From the NCBI GenBank assembly GCA_965212135.1, contig OZ243044.1, forward strand, positions 1,736,001 through 1,800,000: a stretch of DNA of 64,000 nt. The letters run 5' to 3'. Both the position numbers and the translations under genes were made by a program. This document shows, in pieces, positions 25,734-33,944 of this stretch; the stretch's first letter is position 1; the number at the start of each line of letters is the position of its first letter. This stretch comes from Bin75 sp965212135 (GTDB lineage Bacteria > Nitrospirota > Nitrospiria > Nitrospirales > UBA8639). The notes under the pieces were generated by a model. That model was not told the DNA's origin. It worked only from the letters and a program-made list of their open reading frames with translations, and did no database searches.

Positions 25734-26072
25734 TTAATGAGGCGCCGGACTCATTGCCGGCGCTTTCACCCGCGTTATTTTTCGGAGTTCATGTTTCAAC
25801 CCCTGTTCCGCGGACCGGAGAGCATGGTTCTGTTGCATCTTCAGCCAGAGACCGGGGCCATTGCCGACCAGTTTGCCGATTCGCAGCGCCATCTCCACCG
25901 TGACCGGATGCGTGCAGGCGAGAATCCGGTGAACCTGCTGGCGCGAAACCCCAAGCCGTTTTGCCGTTTCGCTGACCGACAGGCCTGATGCGGGCAGAAT
26001 ATCCTCGCGCAGAACTTCGCCCGGATGAATCGCGGGTCGTCGTAACGGACGTTTGACGTGGTAGGCCGTCAT
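25734..26072 (-). CDS. higA: HigA-type antitoxin (XRE family)
   Basis: 112 residues. The signature of HigA antidotes is present (IHPGEVLREDIL), followed by a helix-turn-helix (LSVSETAKRLGVSRQQVHRIL) and MALRIGKLVGNGPGLWLKMQ. It normally binds and neutralises the HigB mRNA interferase and represses the operon. AAGGAGCCGGC upstream of the ATG at 26072 is a good ribosome-binding site. The higB gene that should precede it is reduced to its last codons, so this looks like an orphan antitoxin. Confidence 0.85.
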   Translation of the reverse strand: MTAYHVKRPLRRPAIHPGEVLREDILPASGLSVSETAKRLGVSRQQVHRILACTHPVTVEMALRIGKLVGNGPGLWLKMQQNHALRSAEQGLKHELRKITRVKAPAMSPAPH

Positions 26073-26081
26073 GCCGGCTCC

Positions 26082-26132
26082 TTAATGATATTGCTCAAGA
26101 TCAACATGCAAGGCGTCGCTCTCCTGCCAAGT
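26082..26132 (-). pseudogene. Remnant of a higB toxin gene (C-terminal end only)
   Basis: Directly upstream of higA, in the frame ending TAA at 26084-26082, the codons read WQESDALHVDLEQYH. This matches the usual C-terminus of HigB/RelE-type toxins, which end in D-[AV]-x-x-V-[DE]-[IL]-x-x-YH. Further upstream all frames lose similarity and no start is available. The toxin is therefore truncated. Confidence 0.55.
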
Positions 26133-26279
26133 GCAGGTCTTTGTTGACAAGGCAGGCGGCAAAAGATGGTTTGATTGTCCAATGTGCCGTCTTGAATTTC
26201 AGACATCAGAACTGCTGAACGTGTGTCCATGTGCCATGCAGGACAAATGAGCATAGCGTAATCCAACAATTTGTTCGAC

Positions 26280-27302
26280 TTATAAAGAATTGGCAAAAAG
26301 TATTGATTTATTCAACTCTAAGAGTAGCATGAATTTTATACCGCTTGGAGTGATGTAGGATTCTCTTCCCACTTTGGCTACAAGTCCCAAAACGACGCCA
26401 TAATTAGAATACATGACAAACGCATCATGGGATGCTTTGGCGTTCCATTCGCTTCTCTTTCCTGACAAAAGACAAAAATATTTTGTTGCCTCCTTCAATG
26501 GAACCGGATAGTAATTTTTGGATAAAGCAAAAATGGTTTCAACCGCCAAATATATGCCGTAGATTGCAGGGCTACTGAAAGGATTTCTAACAATATGTTC
26601 TCGCAAAATATTCGTTTGCTCATCGCATATATACTCTACCGGCGCAGATTGATTTCTGTTTCTAACATACCTTTCTCCCAAATTCGTCAAACTGATTTTT
26701 GAGTTTTCATTCGTCAGCCCGAGTTCCGTGGATAATCTGACATAACTCGATATAGTGCTTTTTGATAAGTGAGTTTTTCGTAACAACTCACTAGTTGTTA
26801 TATCCGCCGTCACCGAATATATTATTCGATTTAGCAAATGCAGATTCCATAACCCGTGATTGGAAGGCTTCAGATTGACGAATTTTGCGATTGCTTTGAC
26901 TTTGAAGTAATAATTTTTCAAAAACTCATAGGGCGAAAATTGAATTGGGATTATTTCATTTTTACGACACAGAACTTTATGTTTTTCCAGAAAATCAGGG
27001 CAAACCAAAAAAGTTTTGATTGGCAAATTGGGAACCGCTTCCTTCTTTTGCAGATCAAGTAATTCTTCCCGATAGTCAGCAACCTGTTCACAAAATTTAA
27101 TTTCACTCCTGACGGCCTTCAATTCCAACAAAAGCAGGTTGGTGGAAGACAAAAACAGCAAATCAATTTTGTTCCCAGATGGCAGAATTTTTTGCCTGCT
27201 TATCAAAGAAATGTTATCGCGTATAGACAAAGCACGTCGCACCTCATCGAGTTGAGTGGTAAAAATATCTTCGATCTGCGATTCTCGAATTTCCAGTTTC
27301 AT
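26280..27302 (-). CDS. Predicted PD-(D/E)XK nuclease with C-terminal winged helix
   Basis: 340 residues, AT-rich compared with its neighbours. The N-terminal domain reads GNKIDLLFLSSTNLLLLELKAV, i.e. D-x(n)-E-x-K after an ILPSGNKID strand, like NucS/DUF91 endonuclease domains. Residues 150-220 contain a winged-helix-like segment (ITTSELLRKTHLSKSTISSYVR). The C-terminal 120 residues are not recognised. It is expected to cleave or bind DNA. Its ATG overlaps the stop of the upstream zinc-binding gene by four bases. The pair sits between higA and ruvB and looks horizontally acquired, probably for restriction or repair. Confidence 0.65.
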   Translation of the reverse strand: MKLEIRESQIEDIFTTQLDEVRRALSIRDNISLISRQKILPSGNKIDLLFLSSTNLLLLELKAVRSEIKFCEQVADYREELLDLQKKEAVPNLPIKTFLVCPDFLEKHKVLCRKNEIIPIQFSPYEFLKNYYFKVKAIAKFVNLKPSNHGLWNLHLLNRIIYSVTADITTSELLRKTHLSKSTISSYVRLSTELGLTNENSKISLTNLGERYVRNRNQSAPVEYICDEQTNILREHIVRNPFSSPAIYGIYLAVETIFALSKNYYPVPLKEATKYFCLLSGKRSEWNAKASHDAFVMYSNYGVVLGLVAKVGRESYITPSGIKFMLLLELNKSILFANSL

Positions 27303-27499
27303 GGTTTTGCATCCCCGCGAATCTCCTCATCACAGATCGCGCACATGTAATCACCATCTGGAAACGGTTTCCCCATTTCTTTTCGTGTTGATTTGCCATT
27401 CAAATCGACAACTCTATTGACAAAAAAACCTGTTCCCGGGGACAGGCATACCCCACACTCGTTGCAAATTTCCGAACGTTGTTTGTGCGTTGCCGTCAT
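27299..27499 (-). CDS. Small zinc-binding protein (66 aa)
   Basis: 66 residues with two cysteine pairs, ICNECGVCLSPGTG and YMCAICDEEI, spaced as a treble-clef or zinc-ribbon fold. AT-leaning composition like the nuclease gene that it overlaps by four bases (ATGA). The overlap implies coupled translation and a joint role; it may be a DNA- or protein-docking partner for the nuclease. No named family is recognised. Confidence 0.6.
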   Translation of the reverse strand: MTATHKQRSEICNECGVCLSPGTGFFVNRVVDLNGKSTRKEMGKPFPDGDYMCAICDEEIRGDAKP

Positions 27500-27527
27500 C
27501 TAATGTTTGACCTGATCATTACAATGC

Positions 27528-28538
27528 TTACCCAAACAGACCCTTCCCTTTGCCCCGGCCAAAATGCTTGAGGGCTTTGTCGGTGATCTGGCGGCCTCGG
27601 GCTGTGCGGTCCAGATAGCCGGATTGGAGGAGGAAGGGTTCGTACACGTCTTCAAGCGTGGATTTTTCGTCCTGCACGGCGGCGGCCAGGGCTTCCACAC
27701 CGACCGGCCCGCCGTTGAATTTTTCCAGAATGGTCAGCAGGATTTTTCGATCCATGTCGTCCAGTCCCGCGTCGTCCACGCCCAGCCATTGTAGCGCGTC
27801 ACGGGCCACCGTCTGGGTGATGACGCCTTTGGCTTTGACGTCGGCAAAATCCCGGACCCGTTTGACCAGCCGGTTGGCGATGCGCGGCGTCCCCCGCGCG
27901 CGTTTGCCGATTTCCGCCGCGCCCTGGGGTTCAATGACCACGTTCAGCAAACCCGCCGAGCGGTTCACGATGATTTCCAGTTCTTCCGGCGTATAAAAAT
28001 CAAGCCGGTACACCAGCCCGAACCGTTCACGAAGCGGGGACGTCAGCGACCCTGCTTTGGTGGTCGCGCCGACCAGGGTGAACGGCGGAAGAGGCAGTTT
28101 CATGGTGCGGGCGGCCGGTCCCTGGCCGATGATCAGATCAATTTGAAAATCTTCCATGGCCGGATACAACGCTTCTTCGACCGCGGTGGGAAGGCTGTGA
28201 ATTTCGTCTATAAACAACACGTCGTGGGCCTGGAGATTCGTCAAAATCGCGGCGAGGTCTCCGGCATGGTTGAGCACAAGCCCGGACGTGGAGCGAATGG
28301 TCCCGCCCATTGTTTTGGCGATGATATGCGCGATGGTCGTTTTGCCCAGTCCCGGCGGGCCGTAAAAAATGGCGTGGTCGAGCGGCTCGCCCCGTCGCGT
28401 GGCGGCTTCGATGCAGACCCGAAGCGACTCCTTCATGCGCTCCTGGCCGATGTATTCGTCCAGGGTGAGCGGACGCAGGGAGCTTTCGGTGTTGTGCTCT
28501 TCGTCGAGCCTGTGTGTGGTGACTAAGCGGTCTTCCAT
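27528..28538 (-). CDS. ruvB: Holliday junction branch migration helicase RuvB
   Basis: A hexameric AAA+ motor that drives branch migration with RuvA. 336 residues. LTLDEYIGQERMKESL, Walker A YGPPGLGKTTIAHIIA, Walker B VLFIDEIHSL, LVGATTKAGSLTSPLRERFG (sensor and arginine finger region) and RGTPRIANRLVKRVRDFA are all present. The C-terminal winged helix ends DRTARGRQITDKAL. ruvA and ruvC are not adjacent; the upstream neighbour on this strand is a periplasmic protein gene. Confidence 0.97.
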   Translation of the reverse strand: MEDRLVTTHRLDEEHNTESSLRPLTLDEYIGQERMKESLRVCIEAATRRGEPLDHAIFYGPPGLGKTTIAHIIAKTMGGTIRSTSGLVLNHAGDLAAILTNLQAHDVLFIDEIHSLPTAVEEALYPAMEDFQIDLIIGQGPAARTMKLPLPPFTLVGATTKAGSLTSPLRERFGLVYRLDFYTPEELEIIVNRSAGLLNVVIEPQGAAEIGKRARGTPRIANRLVKRVRDFADVKAKGVITQTVARDALQWLGVDDAGLDDMDRKILLTILEKFNGGPVGVEALAAAVQDEKSTLEDVYEPFLLQSGYLDRTARGRQITDKALKHFGRGKGKGLFG

Positions 28539-28620
28539 GACGGGAAATGGAAGAATGGAGCCGGGAGCCTGGGGTGGGAGGATTCCCGCCTCACGTTCCC
28601 GGCATGAGACACCGGCGGTG

Positions 28621-29148
28621 TTACGGCAGTTCGAATTCGACGTTAATGTCCCGCCCCAGGTAGTTCACGAGAAATCCTTGATTCTGGTAATGCAACATGG
28701 CGCCCATGACGTTTTCATCGCCCACGTCTTCGGGGCCCAGCAATTCCCGGATTTCATTCGCGCTTTGGGCCGTGAGCACCCGGCGGAACAGCCCGCGGGT
28801 TTTATGGACAAAGCGGTTATTGATGAAAATCAGGTTCACGCGGCTATCCATAATCCGGACGCCGGCCATGGCCCCGGTGGGGTTCGATTGATCCCACAAC
28901 AAAATGAAGACGCCTTCCTGCTCGGCCCTGACCCCTGAAATTTTTTCATTGACCAGCATTTCCACGGCGTCAATTTCAGAAGCACCCAATCGGATGCCAT
29001 ACAGGGACACGGTCGCGCTGTCGATCTCTTCCGCTTTTTGTATGTTGTTTCTTGTCAGTTCGTATTTTTTGGCCAGGGCTTCGGCGGCGGCCAACGGACA
29101 TAGCAACACGACTGAAGCGGCCAAGACCATTAATGGCTGTCTGCGCAT
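28621..29148 (-). CDS. Exported hypothetical protein
   Basis: 175 residues with a Sec signal peptide (MRRQPLMVLAASVVLLCPL, likely cut near AEALA). The mature protein starts with a helix and contains VSLYGIRLGASEIDAVEML and IMDSRVNLIFINNRF, a mixed alpha/beta pattern; no known domain is recognised. The start is supported by a strong GGAGGAGGA just upstream of the ATG at 29148. It is divergent from uvrA and precedes ruvB. Confidence 0.75.
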   Translation of the reverse strand: MRRQPLMVLAASVVLLCPLAAAEALAKKYELTRNNIQKAEEIDSATVSLYGIRLGASEIDAVEMLVNEKISGVRAEQEGVFILLWDQSNPTGAMAGVRIMDSRVNLIFINNRFVHKTRGLFRRVLTAQSANEIRELLGPEDVGDENVMGAMLHYQNQGFLVNYLGRDINVEFELP

Positions 29149-29367
29149 ACTATCCTCCTCCTCCCAGTCCGGTACAACACCTTTTCTTGCTTTATAAGCC
29201 CGAGCCTGCCGCTCATCCGCTCGGCTCTCTGATTGTAACGAACCGTCTGCTTAGAATCAAATGGATGGAACACGGGCGTGAAAAACGGGAACCCCGGCCC
29301 GTTCCGCACGACACCGGCGGGCTGTGCTATACTCCGCGAATCCTGTGACCGGACGGATTCGCCGCGC

Positions 29368-31878
29368 ATGAGCCGCTGTATTCATATCAAAGGTGCCCGC
29401 GAGCACAATCTGAAAAACCTCGACGTGCGGCTCCCGCGCGACCAGTTGGTCGTGATCACGGGGTTAAGCGGGTCCGGGAAGTCGTCGCTGGCCTTTGACA
29501 CGATTTATGCCGAAGGCCAGCGGCGGTACGTCGAATCGTTATCCGCCTACGCGCGCCAGTTTTTGGAACAGATGGGCAAGCCCGACGTTGATTCCATCGA
29601 GGGCCTGTCTCCCGCCATTTCCATTGAGCAGAAAAGTACCAGCCACAACCCCCGGTCCACGGTCGGGACCGTCACGGAAATTTATGATTACCTGCGCGTG
29701 TTGTTTGCGAGAGCGGGGCGGCCGTTTTGCGTGAATTGCGGGCAGCCGATCACGGCGCAGACCGTTCAGCAGATGGTTGACGCCATCGGGGCGTTGCCGG
29801 TCGGATCAAAGGTGCAGGTGCTGGCCCCGATCGTGCGCGGGCGGAAAGGGGAATATCGCAAGGAACTGGCCGACGCCCGGCGCGCCGGCTACGTGCGGGC
29901 CAGGATTGACGGCACGATCGTCGGCCTTGATGAAGCCGTCACGCCGGATAAAAAGCGGAACCATACGATTGAGATTGTCGTGGACCGCTTGGTGATGAAA
30001 GACGAGGACTCCCTGCGGCGGCGGTTGGCGGATTCGGTTGAGACGGCTTTGACGCTGACGCCGGGCCTGGTGGGGATTCTGGGAGACGGGCCTGACGTGA
30101 CGCTCTACAGTGAAAAGCTGGCCTGCGTCCATTGCGGCGTGAGTTATCCGGAAATGACGCCGCGGGTCTTTTCGTTCAACAGCCCGCATGGAGCCTGTGC
30201 CGCGTGCGACGGCATCGGCTATGAGGTCTCCGCGTGTCCGGAGGGACAGGAATATGCCGAGAGCCGGATGTGCCCGGTGTGCCGGGGCGCCCGGCTGAAG
30301 GCCGAAAGCCTGGCGGTGAAAATCGGCGGGCATTCCATCGCGGACGTCACCCGGTTGTCGATTCGCGACGCGGCGAGTTTTTTCGAGTTGCTGGAACTCA
30401 CCGAACGTGAACGAGTGATCGGCCAGCGCATCTTGAAGGAAATTCTGGAACGGCTGGAGTTTTTGCTCAACGTGGGGCTGGACTATCTCACGCTGGACCG
30501 GGCGGCCGCGACGTTGTCGGGCGGGGAAGGGCAGCGCATTCGGCTGGCCACGCAAATCGGGTCGGGCCTGGTGGGGGTGCTGTACATTCTCGATGAGCCG
30601 AGCATCGGCCTGCATCAACGGGATAATCGCCGGTTGCTGCAAACCCTGCTGCGGCTTCGCGACATGGGCAACACCGTGCTGGTCGTGGAACACGACGCCG
30701 AAACCATGCGCGCCGCCGATCATATCGTGGACATGGGCCCGGGCGCCGGCGTGCATGGCGGGCACGTCGTGGTGCAAGGCTCGCTGGCGGAAATAATGAA
30801 CCGTCCCGACTCGCTGACCGGGCAGTATTTGCGAGGGGACAAGCGGGTCGCCCTGCCGGAGCGGGTCCGCCGGCCCAAAGGGTTTCTGTCCATCGTCGGG
30901 GCCGGCAAGCACAATCTCAAATCCGTGAACGTCAAGGTTCCGCTGGGACTGCTCACGTGCGTGACCGGCGTGTCCGGGTCGGGGAAGAGCACCCTGGTGC
31001 TGGAGGTGTTGTTCCCGTCGCTGATGCAGCGGCTGCATCATGACAACCCCGCGCCTGAAGGCTGCCGGGCGTTGAAAGGGGCGCAGGCCCTGGACAAGGT
31101 GGTTGATATTGATCAATCGCCGATTGGCCGGACGCCGCGATCCAATCCCGCCACGTACACGGGGCTGTTCACCTTTATTCGGGATTTGTTTGCCGGGCTG
31201 CCGGAATCCAGAGTCCGCGGCTATAAGCCCGGCCGCTACAGCTTTAACGTCAAAGGCGGACGGTGCGAGGCGTGCCAGGGCGACGGCCTCATCACTATTG
31301 AAATGCATTTTTTGCCGGACGTCTACGTCACCTGCGAAGTGTGCAAGGGGCAGCGGTACAATCGTGAAACCCTGGACGTCCGGCACAAAAGCCACAATAT
31401 CGCGGAAGTCCTGAACATGACGGTGGCGGAGGCGTTGGAATTTTTCACGCATATCCCGTCAATCAAAAATAAATTGCAGACGCTGGCCGACGTGGGCCTG
31501 CACTACGTCAAACTGGGACAATCCGCCACGACGTTGTCCGGGGGCGAGGCCCAGCGCGTGAAGTTGAGCCGCGAACTGTCCCGCCGACCCACGGGGCGCA
31601 CCCTGTATATTTTAGACGAGCCGACGACCGGTTTGCATTTCGCGGACGTGCAGCGCCTGCTCGACGTGCTGAACCGGCTGGTGGAAAACGGAAATACCGT
31701 GATCGTGATTGAACACAACGTGGACGTCATCCGCAACGCGGACTGGATCGTGGATTTAGGCCCGGATGGCGGCGACCGCGGCGGCGAGATTGTGGCAGAA
31801 GGCACCCCCGCCGACTTAACGCGATCCGGGACGTCCTGGACCGCTCAAGTGCTGCGGGAGGAAGGCCGGGTCGCGTAA
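29368..31878 (+). CDS. uvrA: Excinuclease ABC subunit A, lacking the insertion domain
   Basis: The damage-recognition ATPase of nucleotide excision repair. 836 residues, against about 940 usually. Both ABC modules are complete: Walker A ITGLSGSGKSSLAFD and VTGVSGSGKSTLVLEV, signatures ATLSGGEGQRIRLATQ and TTLSGGEAQRVKLSREL, Walker B LYILDEPSIGLH and LYILDEPTTGLHF. The UvrB-binding region (residues 120-250) and the zinc modules (CVHC/CAAC, CEACQG/CEVCKG) are there. Between CAACDGIG (about 277) and CPVCRG (about 301) only some 20 residues replace the usual 120-residue insertion domain. The start at 29368 fits the MSRCIHIKGAREHNLKNL beginning. Confidence 0.95.
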   Translation: MSRCIHIKGAREHNLKNLDVRLPRDQLVVITGLSGSGKSSLAFDTIYAEGQRRYVESLSAYARQFLEQMGKPDVDSIEGLSPAISIEQKSTSHNPRSTVGTVTEIYDYLRVLFARAGRPFCVNCGQPITAQTVQQMVDAIGALPVGSKVQVLAPIVRGRKGEYRKELADARRAGYVRARIDGTIVGLDEAVTPDKKRNHTIEIVVDRLVMKDEDSLRRRLADSVETALTLTPGLVGILGDGPDVTLYSEKLACVHCGVSYPEMTPRVFSFNSPHGACAACDGIGYEVSACPEGQEYAESRMCPVCRGARLKAESLAVKIGGHSIADVTRLSIRDAASFFELLELTERERVIGQRILKEILERLEFLLNVGLDYLTLDRAAATLSGGEGQRIRLATQIGSGLVGVLYILDEPSIGLHQRDNRRLLQTLLRLRDMGNTVLVVEHDAETMRAADHIVDMGPGAGVHGGHVVVQGSLAEIMNRPDSLTGQYLRGDKRVALPERVRRPKGFLSIVGAGKHNLKSVNVKVPLGLLTCVTGVSGSGKSTLVLEVLFPSLMQRLHHDNPAPEGCRALKGAQALDKVVDIDQSPIGRTPRSNPATYTGLFTFIRDLFAGLPESRVRGYKPGRYSFNVKGGRCEACQGDGLITIEMHFLPDVYVTCEVCKGQRYNRETLDVRHKSHNIAEVLNMTVAEALEFFTHIPSIKNKLQTLADVGLHYVKLGQSATTLSGGEAQRVKLSRELSRRPTGRTLYILDEPTTGLHFADVQRLLDVLNRLVENGNTVIVIEHNVDVIRNADWIVDLGPDGGDRGGEIVAEGTPADLTRSGTSWTAQVLREEGRVA

Positions 31879-31888
31879 TGGCGGAGCG

Positions 31889-32065
31889 TTATTTCTTTTT
31901 GTAGATATTTAGCCCGATCTTCTCGTCCCTGCCTGGAACTGACACATTTCCTTCCGTTGTGGCGATAATCGTTGTCTTGCCCGAGGCAGAAGGGCCGAAT
32001 TCTTTTACAAGGTCAACCTTAATGGTCAGGATATTTCCTGCGACCGACAGGTCCACGTTTTTCAT
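31889..32065 (-). CDS. Conserved small protein (58 aa), unknown function
   Basis: 58 codons from an ATG at 32065 with AAGGAG nine bases upstream. The product begins MKNVDLSVAGNILTIKVDL and contains EFGPSASGKTTIIATTEGN and a short basic end; a compact beta-rich fold is likely. The GPSxSGKT segment resembles a P-loop by eye, but the protein is far too small for a P-loop NTPase. I recall similar short proteins in Deltaproteobacteria-like genomes but cannot name a family. It converges on uvrA with a 10-bp gap. Confidence 0.7.
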   Translation of the reverse strand: MKNVDLSVAGNILTIKVDLVKEFGPSASGKTTIIATTEGNVSVPGRDEKIGLNIYKKK

Positions 32066-32165
32066 GTTCGGGTCTCCTTCTGTGATTCTGTGATCGAGCG
32101 GGTATTCGCTGGAATTGACAAAATGGTGGTCTGCACCTAGACAGTACTCAACGGGCCGTCTTACC

Positions 32166-33065
32166 TTATGCGTCCTCCTCGCTTTCTAGTAGCTTTTCGA
32201 TATTCTTTGATATTTGTTGTATTTCTTTTTGATTAAGAGTTGGCTCTTGTATTTCAATCGCTTTCCATACGCTTAGAAAAGATATCTTATCAATAATTTT
32301 TCTTAATTGTTCATTGGTGATTTTTTTCTTGTTAGCTTGTTTCAAATATAGCAAAAGTCCACCAAGCACATTTTCAGAGCCAATATAGCTTTTCCCCGTG
32401 TGCATTTTTGCTGAAAACTCTCCATAATAGCTTTCGTTTAAAATTTCTAATATTTGGTCGAATCCCAAATCAATAGATTCAACCTCGGACATTTTTTGTG
32501 ACCAATGCCAACGCCAATACGCTTTACCCAAATAAAAGTCGTTAAATAAAATTCTTTTGCCTCTCGGTGCTGGATTACACATGGATCGTAAAATTCTTCG
32601 AACGCAGTCATCTATTTTTTTATCATCACCAGATTTTAGAGCCGTATCAATAACATAAACGCCAGTTTTGGTAACGCCGTTTAGGTCTGATGCCAGGTAT
32701 TCAGGTTTAATATAGTCGCCCTTAATCATATCAATGATCGTATGCCCCCAAAAACCACAACAAGACGTTATTTCATCAGGGACTTCCCTGAATATATTCC
32801 AAAGATGTCGTTGGGTATCTTTGGGTGGGTAGAGGAACTCTCTTTCAGTAAACCGATATTCAAAAACAATAAGGTCATTACCAATAATACTGTCTTCATG
32901 AGACAGTAAATGATCATCAATGTAGCTTAACAAAGAAGTTTTTCCAGACTTGCAAAGTTCCAAAAATTCTTTTTGTTTCTCTGAACCTTTTTCTTCCTGA
33001 GGTGGCAGAAGGGCTTGGCCAAACTTTAGCCAAACCGTCTCATCAAATCTTTTGTATTCAGTCAT
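32166..33065 (-). CDS. Island gene D: unrecognised protein, possible defence component
   Basis: 299 residues, AT-rich, last gene of the four-gene operon. A mostly helical soluble protein with a conserved-looking basic/aromatic segment, NPAPRGKRILFNDFYLGKAY, followed by WRWHWSQKMS. The C-terminus is helical and charged (IQQISKNIEKLLESEEDA). I recognise no catalytic motif. It overlaps the preceding gene by eight bases, so translation is probably coupled. Its role should be read from the operon, not from this sequence. Confidence 0.75.
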   Translation of the reverse strand: MTEYKRFDETVWLKFGQALLPPQEEKGSEKQKEFLELCKSGKTSLLSYIDDHLLSHEDSIIGNDLIVFEYRFTEREFLYPPKDTQRHLWNIFREVPDEITSCCGFWGHTIIDMIKGDYIKPEYLASDLNGVTKTGVYVIDTALKSGDDKKIDDCVRRILRSMCNPAPRGKRILFNDFYLGKAYWRWHWSQKMSEVESIDLGFDQILEILNESYYGEFSAKMHTGKSYIGSENVLGGLLLYLKQANKKKITNEQLRKIIDKISFLSVWKAIEIQEPTLNQKEIQQISKNIEKLLESEEDA

Positions 33066-33939
33066 AATCTACTTCGCTATAGAGTGCTTTTATGGCGTAA
33101 GGCCACATTTTTGTAGCAGTTAAACTTGGGCTGAATTCGTCGTTTTCCCAGCTTTCATCTGTTTTCTCTTCCAACATTTCTAAATGTGCTGCCAGCACAC
33201 CACTTATTGGGTAAGCTTCATCTATCAATTTCCGTTTTTGCAGGTGTGCGTGCATGTGCGCGTATACAGCACACAAGGCCGAGGTAACAATTGCACTCCT
33301 CATTGACCCACGCGCATCGCTAGGCGGCTCTGCCTTTTTGATTTGGTTTAGTTCATCATAGACATCTTTTCCGCATAACAAAGAAACAGGTGTTTCGCCT
33401 TCCCCTGCATTTTCATTAACAACAACCTTCATCTCTCCGTCGCGAAGTTTTTCATCGGGTTTCACATTCATTAAATTTGATATATCACCGCTGGTAAATT
33501 TTAATTTTTGACCTAGCGCAATGCGAGAATATTTCGGTATATCAAGGTATTCACCTTGCCCCCAAAAATCGGTCAAACCTGACGACTTTTCCACTGCAAT
33601 CTTCCTTCCTTTTGTAAGAATAATGCTTGGGAGTATTTCAGGGGCGTAAGAAAAATCCATGGGTATGATTTGTGTGGCGACGATTTCATCATCATTTATA
33701 TTATCGGCCTTGCACGCATGGCTTTGGCGTTCAGAGCTATCCCTGTAAATCAATAAAACAGAAAATTCGGCATCGCCATTTTCTATCAGTTGCCTGATAA
33801 ATGATTGCCCCTTGATTGTATGGGCTATTTTTAATTTTCCGGAAGTTTGCTCAGCTTTAACTTCATAAGAAACCTCCTCAAAAAAATCACATCCTTCTTG
33901 CTGTAAAACAGGAAAATCCAATACTAATTTATCTGGCAC
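33058..33939 (-). CDS. Island gene C: unrecognised protein, possible defence component
   Basis: 293 residues, AT-rich. The N-terminal 150 residues look beta-rich (KLVLDFPVLQQEGCDFFEEV, FSVLLIYRDSSERQSHACK). The C-terminal 100 residues are helical, including a histidine-rich run VYAHMHAHLQKRK. No family is recognised. It starts five bases after the GHKL ATPase gene and overlaps gene D by eight bases, so it is part of one transcript. It may form a complex with the ATPase (inference). Confidence 0.75.
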   Translation of the reverse strand: MPDKLVLDFPVLQQEGCDFFEEVSYEVKAEQTSGKLKIAHTIKGQSFIRQLIENGDAEFSVLLIYRDSSERQSHACKADNINDDEIVATQIIPMDFSYAPEILPSIILTKGRKIAVEKSSGLTDFWGQGEYLDIPKYSRIALGQKLKFTSGDISNLMNVKPDEKLRDGEMKVVVNENAGEGETPVSLLCGKDVYDELNQIKKAEPPSDARGSMRSAIVTSALCAVYAHMHAHLQKRKLIDEAYPISGVLAAHLEMLEEKTDESWENDEFSPSLTATKMWPYAIKALYSEVDYD

Positions 33940-33944
33940 AATTT

